From: UBA6055 sp965214085
GTDB taxonomy: Bacteria; Chloroflexota; Anaerolineae; Aggregatilineales; Phototrophicaceae
Length of the DNA stretch: 64,000 bases
Assembly (NCBI GenBank): GCA_965214085.1
Contig: OZ243937.1
Coordinates: 1,426,001-1,490,000, forward strand
Reading direction: 5' to 3'
Shown here: one piece after another, positions 1-8,964 of the stretch
Layout: each line of letters starts with the position of its first letter
How positions within the stretch are numbered: position 1 is the stretch's first letter
Notes under the pieces: model-generated
Told to the model about the DNA's origin: nothing
The model's database searches: none
What the model saw: the letters and a program-made list of their open reading frames with translations, nothing else
Program-made: the position numbers and the translations under genes

Positions 1-63
1 TACAACGCCCAGCACGAAGAGTTTCGCAAGTGGGTGGAGTTGGTCGTGCTTTCAGTCGCGTAA
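1..63 (+). CDS. C-terminal tail of an unidentified protein (partial)
   Basis: Frame 1 is open from the first base to a TAA at 61-63 and encodes the last 20 residues of a protein, ending in WVELVVLSVA. The start lies outside the window. The tail is too short to assign a family. It runs towards the convergent tRNA-Gln gene, and a GC-rich hairpin lies between the two. Confidence 0.5.
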   Translation, partial: YNAQHEEFRKWVELVVLSVA

Positions 64-93
64 CCGCAGCGGATGCCACTGCGCCAGCGCCGG

Positions 94-123
94 GAATACA
101 AACGACCCGGCTGGAAACCGGGC
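94..123 (-). terminator. Possible terminator downstream of tRNA-Gln
   Basis: On the minus strand, just past the tRNA 3' end, a six-pair stem (GCCCGG, loop TTTCCAG, CCGGGT) is followed by CGTTTGTATT. The stem is clear but the T-tract is weak, so this is a modest rho-independent terminator candidate. It could also separate the tRNA from the convergent gene ending at 63. Confidence 0.4.
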
Positions 124-134
124 CGCGAATGAAG

Positions 135-206
135 CTGGGAGACCTGGACTCGAACCAGGAATGGCGGATCCAGAGTCCGCTGTTTTGCCAATTAAACTAT
201 CTCCCA
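135..206 (-). tRNA. tRNA-Gln (anticodon CTG)
   Basis: The minus strand folds into a complete 72-nt cloverleaf. The acceptor arms are TGGGAGA and TCTCCCA with discriminator G, the D-arm is GTTT/AAAC, and the anticodon stem GCGGA/TCCGC encloses the loop CTCTGGA (anticodon CTG). The T-arm is CCTGG, TTCGAGT, CCAGG. The U1-A72 end pair and G73 are typical of glutamine tRNAs. CCA is not encoded. A promoter is visible just upstream at 219-247. Confidence 0.93.
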
Positions 207-218
207 CTAATCAGCACC

Positions 219-247
219 ATGCTACCATCGATAGCGCCATCATTCAA
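219..247 (-). promoter_or_regulatory. Sigma-70-like promoter of tRNA-Gln
   Basis: On the minus strand TTGAAT (242-247) and TAGCAT (219-224) are separated by exactly 17 bp, and the -10 box lies 12 bp before the mature tRNA 5' end. Each hexamer matches consensus at four positions. The target-site duplication of the upstream repeat element starts only 8 bp beyond the -35 box. Confidence 0.55.
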
Positions 248-265
248 GACTTGCGCTGTAAAGAC

Positions 266-518
266 CAGGGCAATCGCATCAAAAAATATTTCACCACAGA
301 GGCACAGAGAACACAGAGTTTTGTATTTTTGGGGCAGAACTCCTCGAGTATCGACATACATATGGGTAAGATGCTTATCATGGGGTTCAAAATTGAAGTG
401 CCATTTCACAATACTTATACGTAAAGACTATTCTCTGTGCCCTCTGTGTCTCTTTGGTTAGATTTAAGTTAGTATAATGTTCATAGTTTAGCAGATGCAT
501 TTCGAAGCAATTGCTCTG
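266..518. mobile_element. MITE-like inverted-repeat element, copy A1, with 10-bp target duplication
   Basis: The left end starts CAGGGCAATCGCATCAAAA and continues into CCACAGAGGCACAGAGAACA. The right end carries the inverted counterpart (CTGTGCCCTCTGTGTCTC, then a degenerate TTCGAAGCAATTGCTCTG). The direct repeat CTGTAAAGAC occurs at 256-265 and again at 519-528, immediately outside both ends. The small ORFs inside are repeat-derived and not believable genes. Its inner right half resembles copy A3 at 21583-21656. Confidence 0.8.
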
Positions 519-578
519 CTGTAAAGACCGCCAGCCCTCCTTGGCGTTGACAACGGCAACGTCAGCCGCGAATGTTAG

Positions 579-2069
579 TCAGGCGCGTTCCCGCAGCGCT
601 TGCAGAGCCAGTTCAATGCGGCGGATCGACTCGGCTCGGCCCAGTATCTCCATCGTTTCAAATGTCGGCGGCGATACGCGCTGACCAGTTACCGCCGCGC
701 GCAATGTGCCAAATACCTGGCCGTTTTTGTATCCAATGTCCTTGGCGTATGCCGCCATGGCGCTGTGCTGTGTCTCGCTGTCGAAATCGCCCAAGCGCTG
801 CAGCACAGGAATGGCGCCGTTCAGAATGGTCGCGGTGGCGGCGCTATCCAGCTTGCGCTGGATCAAGACTTCGCTTGCAGGCGCTTCAAATGCCTGCCAA
901 TCGGCAAAAAAGAAACCAGCCATGGGCACGACGTCATTCAGGGTCTTCAGCCGCACTTGCAGCAGCGGCACGACGCGGCGCAGCAAGTCGTCAGCGACTG
1001 CGTAACCCGCCGCTTCCAGCACCGGCTTGAGCCGCCGCGCCAGGTCAGCAACCTCGGCAGCCTGGATATACTGGCTGTTGAGCCAGTCTAGTTTGGCGAT
1101 GGGGTAGGCGCTGTTAGCTGGGTTGACGTCTTTGAGTTGGAAGCGCTCAATCGCTTCTTCTGTGCTGAACCGCTCGCGATTCTCGCCGAAATTCCAGCCG
1201 ATATTGGTCAAGAAATTCATTACCGCTTCGGGCAAATAACCTGCGGCGATGAATTCATGCGCCAGCACGGGCACGCTCTTGCCATCGGCGGCGAATTGCT
1301 GCTTGCGTTTGCTGAGCTTGCCCTTGCCGTTGGGGTTGAGCAGTACCGGCAGATGGGCGAATTGCGGCTTCCGCCAGCCAAGCGCTTCCCAAATTCGAAT
1401 ATGCAGTGGCAAGGAAGGCAGCCATTCCACCGCGCGCGTTACATGAGAGATTTTCATGTGGTAATCATCTACGATATGCGCCAGATGATAGGTGGGGAAA
1501 CCGTCTGATTTCAGCAGGACCGCGTCCTGCAATTCAGCGTTCTCGAAGACGACATCGCCGCGGATCATGTCGACGCCGGTCGTTTTGCCGCTCAAGGGCA
1601 TCTTGAAGCGGATGACATAGGGCTTGCCTTGGGCTTCCAGTCTGTCCGCCTGCTCCGCCGAAATGTCTCGATAGCGCCGATCATATCCGCCGCCGGACGC
1701 GCGCATTTCCGCCAGATCCTCGGCGGTGGCGAAGCACCTGTAAGCCAGCCCTTGCTCGACCAGCCGCTCCGCCCAGGTCTGATACAGCTCCAAACGCTCG
1801 GACTGAATGTAGGGTCCGTACTCTCCGCCAACGTGGGGTCCCTCGTCGATATCCATGCCCAGCCACTCAAATGACTCCAGGATGCGTTCGAGCGAACCGG
1901 GCACGCTGCGCTTTTGGTCGGTGTCTTCAATGCGCAGGATAAATTGTCCGCCGTGGTGGCGGGCAAACAGCCAGCCGAACAGCGCCGAGCGGATGCCGCC
2001 TATATGTTGCGGTCCGGTCGGGCTAGGGGCGTAGCGCGTCCGCACCGGGTCCTCAGAGCGATTGCTCAC
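579..2069 (-). CDS. gltX: Glutamate--tRNA ligase
   Basis: This class Ib aminoacyl-tRNA synthetase charges tRNA-Glu (or tRNA-Glu and tRNA-Gln) in the cytoplasm. The 496-residue length is normal. The HIGH-type motif reads HIGG at residues 22-25 after YAPSPTGPQ, RIEDTD follows near 46-51, and the KMSKS motif is KLSKR at 251-255. The C-terminal half is the helical anticodon-binding domain. The start is GTG with AAGGAG eight bases upstream. It lies 50 bp behind rodA on the same strand and is probably cotranscribed with it. Whether it is discriminating or non-discriminating cannot be settled here. Confidence 0.95.
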   Translation of the reverse strand: MSNRSEDPVRTRYAPSPTGPQHIGGIRSALFGWLFARHHGGQFILRIEDTDQKRSVPGSLERILESFEWLGMDIDEGPHVGGEYGPYIQSERLELYQTWAERLVEQGLAYRCFATAEDLAEMRASGGGYDRRYRDISAEQADRLEAQGKPYVIRFKMPLSGKTTGVDMIRGDVVFENAELQDAVLLKSDGFPTYHLAHIVDDYHMKISHVTRAVEWLPSLPLHIRIWEALGWRKPQFAHLPVLLNPNGKGKLSKRKQQFAADGKSVPVLAHEFIAAGYLPEAVMNFLTNIGWNFGENRERFSTEEAIERFQLKDVNPANSAYPIAKLDWLNSQYIQAAEVADLARRLKPVLEAAGYAVADDLLRRVVPLLQVRLKTLNDVVPMAGFFFADWQAFEAPASEVLIQRKLDSAATATILNGAIPVLQRLGDFDSETQHSAMAAYAKDIGYKNGQVFGTLRAAVTGQRVSPPTFETMEILGRAESIRRIELALQALRERA

Positions 2070-2119
2070 AGATGCAGCTCCTTCTCATGTTTGTGGACAC
2101 TTAGACTTGGCGGAATGCC

Positions 2120-3220
2120 TCAGATGTTGAGGCGCCGACGCCGCACAATGACGCTCTGCACCAGGCCGATGCCCACCATGGTAAATAGCAGCGACGTCCC
2201 GCCCGAACTGACAAAGGGCAGCGTCAGCCCCGTCACCGGCAGCAGATTGAGATTCATGCCGATAGATACCGTCGTTTGAAAGAAGATCATGGCGGCCACC
2301 CCGTAACAGATCATGCTGCCTAGCGGATCGCTGGCTTCTCTGGCGCCTTTTAATATACGCGTCAGCACGATGACGAACATGCCCAACAGGACGATGCCCC
2401 CAGCCATGCCAAACTCATGCGCGATCACGCTGAATATGAAGTCGGTATGGCGGACGCGCAGGAAACGCCCAGTATTCTGTGAGCCGACGTAGTATCCCTT
2501 GCCCAGAACGCCGCCCGATCCAATGCTTATCAGCGCCTGATTGATATTGTAGTAGGCGTCCGATTCCGTATCGGGCGCCAAAAAAGTCTCTACCCTTAAG
2601 CGCTGATAGCCTGGCAACAGCGGATACACAACAATTAAGAGGACTAGCCCGGCGCTGAGGAAGAGCGCGATATGGCGCAGCCGCAAGCCGGCCGACCAGA
2701 TAATCACAGCCCAGATGACGAGGAAAACAATGGTTGTGCCCAGGTCAGGCTGTCTAAAAATCAGCGCGGCGGGTATCGCCATATGCAGCATGCTGCGCAG
2801 CACTGTTGACAGCTTGTCCAGCTGCAAATAGCGCTGGGCCAGGTACTGCGACAGCGTGATGATCATCATGATCTTGCCGATTTCCGAGGGCTGCAGCCGG
2901 ATGCCGACATTCAGCCAGCGCTTGGCGCCGCCGGCCCCTTCCACGCCAAAGCCTTCCACCAGCAGCAGCAGGATGATCATGGCGGCGTAAATCCACATGC
3001 TGATGCCGCCCAAAAGACGATAATCAATCGCGGCCACGACCACGACTACAGCGAAGCCGATAATAGCGAATCTGATCTGATCCGGCACACGGCTGATAAT
3101 GTCATCGTCGATCGCGTCCTGCGTGGCGCTGTCGATCATCAAGATGCCAAAGACGACCAGAGCGACAGTTGAGGCAAATAGCACATAATCGAAGCGACGC
3201 CAGATACTGACTTGGTCCAT
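2120..3220 (-). CDS. rodA: SEDS-family peptidoglycan polymerase RodA
   Basis: A polytopic membrane protein of 366 residues of the RodA/FtsW/SpoVE family, which polymerises lipid II into glycan strands during side-wall growth. About ten hydrophobic segments are visible. The family stretch around QPSEIGKIMMIITLSQY and the conserved C-terminal LPFVSSGGTSL motif are present. RodA rather than FtsW is favoured because the gene sits with PBP2, mreBCD and minCDE. A TATAAT box (3257-3262) lies about 40 bp upstream, so it may have its own promoter behind minE. Confidence 0.9.
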   Translation of the reverse strand: MDQVSIWRRFDYVLFASTVALVVFGILMIDSATQDAIDDDIISRVPDQIRFAIIGFAVVVVVAAIDYRLLGGISMWIYAAMIILLLLVEGFGVEGAGGAKRWLNVGIRLQPSEIGKIMMIITLSQYLAQRYLQLDKLSTVLRSMLHMAIPAALIFRQPDLGTTIVFLVIWAVIIWSAGLRLRHIALFLSAGLVLLIVVYPLLPGYQRLRVETFLAPDTESDAYYNINQALISIGSGGVLGKGYYVGSQNTGRFLRVRHTDFIFSVIAHEFGMAGGIVLLGMFVIVLTRILKGAREASDPLGSMICYGVAAMIFFQTTVSIGMNLNLLPVTGLTLPFVSSGGTSLLFTMVGIGLVQSVIVRRRRLNI

Positions 3221-3376
3221 GTTGCAGGGTGCTCTTGGTCTGCAAGCTGAGCCTCAATTATACAATATGCGTAGCGGGCAAAAAGGGTGGAGGATGTTCA
3301 CAGGCGCGAGCCCATGCGGGGACCGTATGCGGCGGCGCAAGTATAATCCGCCTGGAAACACGCTGCGATGAGGGAT

Positions 3377-3832
3377 CTAGGTTTTCTTGTCATCCTTTTC
3401 ATCGGAATCGGCGCCTGGCTTGCTGGCTTCATCGGCTTCAGCGAGAGGCTCGCCGACTTCGCTGTCGCTGGACGCTTCCTCGCGAGGGTCGTCGGCGCTG
3501 GATTTTGCCTGCGCTTTCCCCGCGCCATTTGAGTCGCCCGCCGCGACCTCGGGCTTCAGATCAATTTGGACTTGCTTTTCCTTGGCGAAGGGAATCTCAG
3601 CCACCAGCTTGCTATGGCTGCGATCGCGCTGTTCCAGGTCGATTTCCACCCGCTCCTGGTCGACGACCAGATACTTGACGATCACCGCCAGAATCTCCCG
3701 TTTCATATCTTCCATGCGCTCTGGCGGCAGGTTGATGCGGTCATGCTGGAGCACGAAATGGAGCCGGCTTTTGGCGGTGGCGCCGCTGCCTTTTTTCGCG
3801 CGTCCAAACAAACGATTTAAGAGGCTGGTCAT
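3377..3832 (-). CDS. minE: Cell division topological specificity factor MinE with acidic tail
   Basis: MinE stimulates MinD ATPase and drives Min oscillation to keep FtsZ rings at midcell. The ATG at 3832 is chosen because MTSLLNRLFGRA gives the usual membrane-binding N-terminal helix and AAAGGA lies just upstream. A further-upstream start would overlap minD and add a non-MinE leader. Residues 1-85 are the normal MinE core (LHFVLQHDRINLPPERMEDM). Residues 90-151 form an unusual Ala/Ser/Asp/Glu-rich tail ending DSDEKDDKKT, so the protein is about 60 residues longer than typical MinE. It is the third gene of minCDE. Confidence 0.88.
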   Translation of the reverse strand: MTSLLNRLFGRAKKGSGATAKSRLHFVLQHDRINLPPERMEDMKREILAVIVKYLVVDQERVEIDLEQRDRSHSKLVAEIPFAKEKQVQIDLKPEVAAGDSNGAGKAQAKSSADDPREEASSDSEVGEPLAEADEASKPGADSDEKDDKKT

Positions 3833-3887
3833 GGGTAAATCCTTTACTGGTAGCCGCTGTTGATTATGTCTTGATTGCTGTTGATCG

Positions 3888-4685
3888 CTAAAGACCTTCA
3901 AATAGTCTGACCAAGCGCCGGAAAAACCCCGGTTCGTCTTCGAGGTTCATAAAGGGCACGTCTTCCCCGGTCAACCGGCGGGCTACATTGTTGAAGGCCA
4001 TGCCAGCTTTTGATTCGGTGTTCAAGGTCACCGGAACCCCGCTGTTGGATGCCGAAAGCACCAGTTCGTCTTCCGGAATGATGCCGATAATCGAGAGACC
4101 TAGAATGTCGATCACATCGTCCGACGACAGCATCTCGCCTTTCTTGACCAATTCGGGTTTTATGCGGTTGAGAATCAGACGGCCGGGTCCCTTCTCCGCT
4201 GCCTCGATCAAGCCGGTGATGCGATCGGCATCACGCACGGCCGACACCTCCGGATTGGTCACGATCAGCACTTCATCGGCCGGTTCCAGCGCGTTGCGGA
4301 ATCCGCGTTCAATGCCCGCCGGCGAATCGATCAGAATAATGTCATGCTCCTCGCGCAATTCGTCTGTAATCTTCACCATGTCTTCTGGGCTGACGGCCAT
4401 TTTGTCACGCGTTTGCGCGGCGGGGATCAGGAACAAGTTTTCAAACTTCTTGTGCTTGATCATGCTCTGCCGCAATTTGCTGCGGCCCTCGACGATGTCA
4501 ACCAGGTCGTAGACAATGCGATTCTCCAAACCCATGATGACATCCAAATTACGCAGGCCGATATCCGCATCAATGACGACAACTTTCTTGCCCAGGCTCG
4601 CCAGGGAAATCCCAAGATTGGCGGTAGCGGTGGTTTTGCCAACACCACCTTTACCTGATGAAATCGTTACAACTTTCCCTGCCAT
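3888..4685 (-). CDS. minD: Septum site-determining ATPase MinD
   Basis: A ParA/MinD-type deviant Walker ATPase of 265 residues that recruits MinC and MinE to the membrane. GKGGVGKT occupies residues 11-18 and IDADIGLRNLD the switch region. The C-terminus FFRRLVRLFEGL is the amphipathic membrane-targeting helix expected of MinD. It lies 18 bp after minC and 55 bp before minE in a minC-minD-minE operon. Confidence 0.96.
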   Translation of the reverse strand: MAGKVVTISSGKGGVGKTTATANLGISLASLGKKVVVIDADIGLRNLDVIMGLENRIVYDLVDIVEGRSKLRQSMIKHKKFENLFLIPAAQTRDKMAVSPEDMVKITDELREEHDIILIDSPAGIERGFRNALEPADEVLIVTNPEVSAVRDADRITGLIEAAEKGPGRLILNRIKPELVKKGEMLSSDDVIDILGLSIIGIIPEDELVLSASNSGVPVTLNTESKAGMAFNNVARRLTGEDVPFMNLEDEPGFFRRLVRLFEGL

Positions 4686-4703
4686 TCGGCATCCTTTCTC
4701 GGT

Positions 4704-5399
4704 TTAGTCTCTGGCTTGCACAATTATCTGATTGTCTCTAATTCGCGCGACTTCCGGCATGACATCTTTGCGCTTGCCGGGCGGGGAAGTCACCAAGTGG
4801 CCGGCAATCCGTAGCTGGCTCGGGCTCATGTCCAGGGCGCAGACCACCGCCGATTCGTCGCCATTGGCGCCGGCGTGCACATAACCGCGCAATTTTCCCC
4901 AGATGACGATGTCGCCCGCGGCGATTACCTTGGCGCCAGGGTTGACGTCCCCGTATACGACAACGTGCCCCTCGCTGTGGATCGTCCTGCCGGAGCGCAG
5001 CGTGCGCCGAAAGAGCGTGCCGTAAGTTCCCGTTTCTTCCGGATTTACTGGCGCCGTTTCTTGCGGTATCGGCGTTGGAGCCGGCGCCTCCCATCCGCGG
5101 CTATTCTCGGTCGCCACTTGCAAAGCGCTTGCCGATTTGCGCGTCGTTTCGCTCTCGCTCTGCACTAACGAAAGCGTCAGACCGCGCCGCTCCAGCAGGG
5201 CCTTCAGCGAACTGAGCTCGTATTTTGGCACCGGCCTCGCGCCAAGTTGAATCGTAATATTGGCGCCGGCGAAAAATTCCGACTTTTCGTCAATGCGCGC
5301 GGCCAGCTGATCCGTGACCATTTGCCACTTTTCGGTCGTGCTGAGCTCAATCAGCAAGCCGTCATTTACGCCTTTGATGGCGATGAGTTCTTCTTGCAT
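4704..5399 (-). CDS. minC: Septum site-determining protein MinC
   Basis: The FtsZ polymerisation inhibitor of the Min system, 231 residues. The N-terminal domain (about 1-100) is followed by a Pro-rich linker and a right-handed beta-helix C-terminal domain with GDVNPGAKVIAAGDIVIWG, GYVHAGANGD and the conserved LRIAGHL. It is the first gene of minCDE and is preceded by a near-consensus promoter at 5467-5494, giving a leader of roughly 60 nt. Confidence 0.93.
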   Translation of the reverse strand: MQEELIAIKGVNDGLLIELSTTEKWQMVTDQLAARIDEKSEFFAGANITIQLGARPVPKYELSSLKALLERRGLTLSLVQSESETTRKSASALQVATENSRGWEAPAPTPIPQETAPVNPEETGTYGTLFRRTLRSGRTIHSEGHVVVYGDVNPGAKVIAAGDIVIWGKLRGYVHAGANGDESAVVCALDMSPSQLRIAGHLVTSPPGKRKDVMPEVARIRDNQIIVQARD

Positions 5400-5466
5400 G
5401 CTAGGAATCTTCCAAATCTGCGCGCGGCACGACGAGCAATCTCCAGTTCAATATACTCTTTTTTGA

Positions 5467-5494
5467 ATTATCTGCAGGGTATGCAAGCTGTCAA
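5467..5494 (-). promoter_or_regulatory. Strong sigma-70-like promoter of minCDE
   Basis: On the minus strand a perfect TTGACA (5489-5494) is followed after 16 bp by GATAAT (5467-5472). The boxes lie in the gap between the upstream membrane protein gene and minC, about 70 bp before the minC start, so minCDE can be expressed separately from the mre-PBP2 genes. Confidence 0.7.
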
Positions 5495-5570
5495 TTGGCT
5501 GGAAATGGCAGGGATGACGACAATGACTTCGACCAGAAGCGGAGGCGCCCGCAAACGGGTAGCGATTTCC

Positions 5571-6668
5571 TTAGGAATTTAGGATGTTCAGCAGCAGAAT
5601 TGCCGGAAACACGAAGTAAACCGCCGAGACGATGTGAATCCATACACCAGCGTCATTCGCCAACGATTTGTTGACCCACTGGCCGAAGGTATTAACCGCG
5701 TAGGTCATCCACATCACCTGGATTATCATCAGCGGCAGCAGCAAGATATCGCGGTTGCGGCCCAGGTAAACCAAGCCAAAGACCACAAAAGCAGCGTAAG
5801 CGAACATGGTGACGACGCCCAGTGGCGGGTACCAGCGGGCCAGCCGAGCCAGACCAATGACGCCGAGCGCGATGCCCAGCACGCTGAATTGCGCGATGAC
5901 AAGTTGTCCCAGCTCGATCCAGCTCGTCGCTTCCCGCCAGCCCCATATATTGACAACCGGCGTCGGCGTCATGATGTAGGTACGCGCCAGCAGAACCAGA
6001 CCGGCTAAAATCGTCAGCGTCAGCGCCAGCCAGTACCAGGCTGGCAGACGAGCGTAGGAGAGAAATAGCGCCAGCAAAATAGCCGGCGCAAATAGTACAA
6101 CCAGCGGATCGTTGACCGAGCCAATGGCCAATAGCAGCAACAGACCCAAAGGTTGCCAGGGCTTCGGCGCCACCGCTGGCTTGATGCCCGGCCTGGGATT
6201 GGTCAGCATGATCATGGCAACGAGCAGATAAAGCAGCCAGGCGCTGACAAGTCCGGTTAATCTCAGGCTCTGCGGGGTGCCAATCTGGCTCCAAAAGAGG
6301 ATGACAAACACGCCGATGCCTAGCCCAATGCCCAGGTCCCGGCGATTTAGCAGGATCGCGCTAGCAAGCATCGCCAAGAATGCGGCCGCCGCGGCAAGAA
6401 CGATGGTCGCTGGTTCCGTCACGCCGCCGCCCGATTGCGACCAGAACACCGGGCAAAGCGCCAGCGTCATTCCGCCGGCGGCAGAAGCCACAAATCCCAT
6501 CGGCCGCATGCTCGCTGTCACGCCAAGTATGGCCAGCGACAAGCCACAGGCTCGCGCCAAAGGCGTCTGCCCAACGGTCATCAGCAGCAGCCAGGAGGCT
6601 CCCGCGGCCATAAACGCCGGGCTCCAGGTCCTCAATGTTTTGCGCCGTTCTGCCGTCAGCAAAGTCAC
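5571..6668 (-). CDS. Polytopic membrane protein of unknown function
   Basis: I do not recognise this 365-residue protein. After a short basic N-terminus it has about ten hydrophobic stretches that would span the membrane, joined by short loops, with no enzymatic motif I can name. It begins one base after the PBP2 stop codon and precedes minC, so it is probably the last gene of the mreBCD-PBP2 transcript. A role in envelope growth is suggested only by that position. Confidence 0.75.
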   Translation of the reverse strand: MTLLTAERRKTLRTWSPAFMAAGASWLLLMTVGQTPLARACGLSLAILGVTASMRPMGFVASAAGGMTLALCPVFWSQSGGGVTEPATIVLAAAAAFLAMLASAILLNRRDLGIGLGIGVFVILFWSQIGTPQSLRLTGLVSAWLLYLLVAMIMLTNPRPGIKPAVAPKPWQPLGLLLLLAIGSVNDPLVVLFAPAILLALFLSYARLPAWYWLALTLTILAGLVLLARTYIMTPTPVVNIWGWREATSWIELGQLVIAQFSVLGIALGVIGLARLARWYPPLGVVTMFAYAAFVVFGLVYLGRNRDILLLPLMIIQVMWMTYAVNTFGQWVNKSLANDAGVWIHIVSAVYFVFPAILLLNILNS

Positions 6669-6669
6669 G

Positions 6670-8964
6670 CTATGCTCCCAGCCCCACTAGCGAGCTTGTG
6701 CCCCGTTCAGCCTGCAAGCGGTAATACTCGGCCATGGTCTTGCGCACTATGGGCAGGGCGGTCGCCGAGCCTTCGCCGCCGTTGTATACGAAGGCGATGA
6801 TGACGATTTCCGGGTCGTCGTAGGGCGCGTAACCGGTGTACCAGGCGTGGGCGGGCCATTGGCCGGGCACACAAAGATTGAGAGGCCGGGCGATATCATC
6901 GCAGTATTCCGCTGTGCCTGTCTTGCCAGCGACTTCAACAAAAGGCAGCGCCGCCGGCTGCGCAGTTCCGCCTTCGCCGATGACTGCCTCGCGCATCCCT
7001 TCGCGGACCAGATCCAGCGTTTCCTGCGACACAAAAGCCGGAATGTAGGGCTCGATTGGGGCGCGGAAGCGTACCGGCTGGCACACCGAGCCGTTAAAAC
7101 TGTAATTCAGCGGGATGTGAATGCGATACGTATGCAGGTCTTCAATGCCGGGGTCGGGATTAAGATCGACAGTGTTGCGATAGCCTTCCGGGTCACAGCG
7201 GTTGGGATCATACCATTGCGAGTTGGGCTCGCAGACACAGGCGAGGCTGGACTCTCGCTTCATCAGCATGTCTTCCAGCAAAAGCAGCGTGAGCTCATCG
7301 CCGGTGCGCATCAGCTCGCGATTGAGCGTGCGCAGAATATGCGGCTCGAATGGGTCGATGACCTGCCGCTCCTCATCGAGGAACTCGCGGATGACCGTCG
7401 GCTGGTAGAGGACGCCGCCATTTATTGTCGCCGCGACCGATGCCAGCAGCTGCAACGGCGTGACGTTGACATAGCCCTGACCAAAAGCGGCGTTGTAGGT
7501 GTCTCCGGTTGACCAGCTTTCGCCCTCGTTGCGGCGCTTCCAATCTTCGTCCGGCATGCGATTGGGATTTTCAAAAGGCAGCTCAATGCCCAGTTCGCTG
7601 CCGATGCCAAAAGCGGTGCCATAACGGAATAGATCGTCGATGCCTAACCCGCCCGGGCGAATCGTCCGCGCCGACAGATTTGGGTTGCCGCCGCCAATCT
7701 GGTAGAAGTAGACATCGCAGCTCCAGGCGATGCCGTTGATCATGTTGACGAGCCCGTGCCCCTCGCGCAGCCAACAGACAAAGCGCTGTGAAGCGGCCCG
7801 GTCGTTGGGCGCATAACGATTCTCAACCAGAATCTGCCCCTCGTCCAAGAGCAGCGTGTTGGGGTCAATGACATTTTCTTCCAGGACCGCGGCGGCTGTT
7901 ATCACCTTCCAGACCGAGCCCGGCGGGTATTTGCTTTTAATGGTATTGTTTACCAGGGGCCGCAGGGGGTCGTTGACGATTTCAAGATAATATTCCCCGT
8001 CAATTGCGCGGGCAAAGCGCGAGTTGTCGTAGCTGGGGTAGCTGACCAGAACCAGAATCTCGCCCGTGCGCGGATCCATCGCGATGACAACGCCTTGACG
8101 CGAGACCGTGCGCCCAACCAAGTCATTCAATTCCTGCAGTTGATCGATCAGCGCTTGCTGCGCGAAAGCCTGCAATTCCGTGTCGATGGTCAGGCGTACA
8201 TTCTGCCCGGGAATCGGCTCCTCCTGGTCGATGATTCGCACCACTTCACCGGCCACATCCACTTCGCGCAACACCTTGCCGCGGACGCCCGCCAGCCGAT
8301 TTTCCAGATAGCGCTCGATTCCCTCGTAGCCGATTCGGTCAAAGGCGGGGTCGTAGCCCTGCGCCCGCAATTCCACCGCCTCTTCAGCCGGGATCGGCCC
8401 CATATAACCGATGACATGCGTCGTCAACTCGCCGGTAGGGTATTCCCGCACCGCGACCGCTTCGACATCGACGCCGGGCATATAGATGCGCTCCTCCAAA
8501 ATCTGCATGGCGACCAGTTGCGGTACGTCCTGCGCGACGATAACTGGCCGAAAAGGCTCGATGCCGGCGCCTTCTTGCACCAACTCTTGTATGCTGCGCG
8601 TGAATTGGCTGGCTTGTTCGGCGATTTCACGGGTGGGCGGGACGTTGACCAAAGCCGACAGCCGATTGTAGACGGCCAGCTCCGCTTCTTCATCGCCCGG
8701 CAGTTGCGCCGGAATGATGGTCACGTTGAAGGCCGGCACGTTGAAAGCCAGCCGTCTGTCGTTGCGGTCAAATATGGCGCCCCGCCTGGCGGCGAGTAGC
8801 AGTTCTTTCAGACGGTTTTCATCAGCTTTGACCTGATAATCGCTTTGGCGCACAACCTGCAATTCGTACATGCGAATAGCGAAGATGAGAAATACGGCGA
8901 TTATGACCGCTTGAAAGAAAGTCAGACGCCAAGTCTGAAATGGGATCAGCCGGTTTGATTTCAT
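6670..8964 (-). CDS. mrdA: Penicillin-binding protein 2 (elongasome transpeptidase)
   Basis: A class B PBP of 764 residues that cross-links side-wall peptidoglycan together with RodA and MreBCD. One N-terminal membrane anchor (about 13-32) is followed by the dimerisation domain and the transpeptidase domain. The catalytic motifs are SVWK at 350-353, SCD at 415-417 and KTG at 681-683. A roughly 65-residue insertion (about 573-640) carries several cysteines (CVC, NRCDP, SVCQP) and is longer than in model PBP2 proteins; disulfides outside the membrane are possible. It overlaps mreD by 4 bp. Confidence 0.93.
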   Translation of the reverse strand: MKSNRLIPFQTWRLTFFQAVIIAVFLIFAIRMYELQVVRQSDYQVKADENRLKELLLAARRGAIFDRNDRRLAFNVPAFNVTIIPAQLPGDEEAELAVYNRLSALVNVPPTREIAEQASQFTRSIQELVQEGAGIEPFRPVIVAQDVPQLVAMQILEERIYMPGVDVEAVAVREYPTGELTTHVIGYMGPIPAEEAVELRAQGYDPAFDRIGYEGIERYLENRLAGVRGKVLREVDVAGEVVRIIDQEEPIPGQNVRLTIDTELQAFAQQALIDQLQELNDLVGRTVSRQGVVIAMDPRTGEILVLVSYPSYDNSRFARAIDGEYYLEIVNDPLRPLVNNTIKSKYPPGSVWKVITAAAVLEENVIDPNTLLLDEGQILVENRYAPNDRAASQRFVCWLREGHGLVNMINGIAWSCDVYFYQIGGGNPNLSARTIRPGGLGIDDLFRYGTAFGIGSELGIELPFENPNRMPDEDWKRRNEGESWSTGDTYNAAFGQGYVNVTPLQLLASVAATINGGVLYQPTVIREFLDEERQVIDPFEPHILRTLNRELMRTGDELTLLLLEDMLMKRESSLACVCEPNSQWYDPNRCDPEGYRNTVDLNPDPGIEDLHTYRIHIPLNYSFNGSVCQPVRFRAPIEPYIPAFVSQETLDLVREGMREAVIGEGGTAQPAALPFVEVAGKTGTAEYCDDIARPLNLCVPGQWPAHAWYTGYAPYDDPEIVIIAFVYNGGEGSATALPIVRKTMAEYYRLQAERGTSSLVGLGA

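Noticed and set aside
30..461. 143-aa ORF containing a RHREHRV-type stretch
   Set aside because: It runs through the tRNA-Gln gene and a MITE; the His/Arg/Glu-rich part is a translation of CACAGAG repeats.
3342..3350. GTATAAT box on the plus strand upstream of 3377
   Set aside because: No plus-strand gene follows; the region is antisense to minE.
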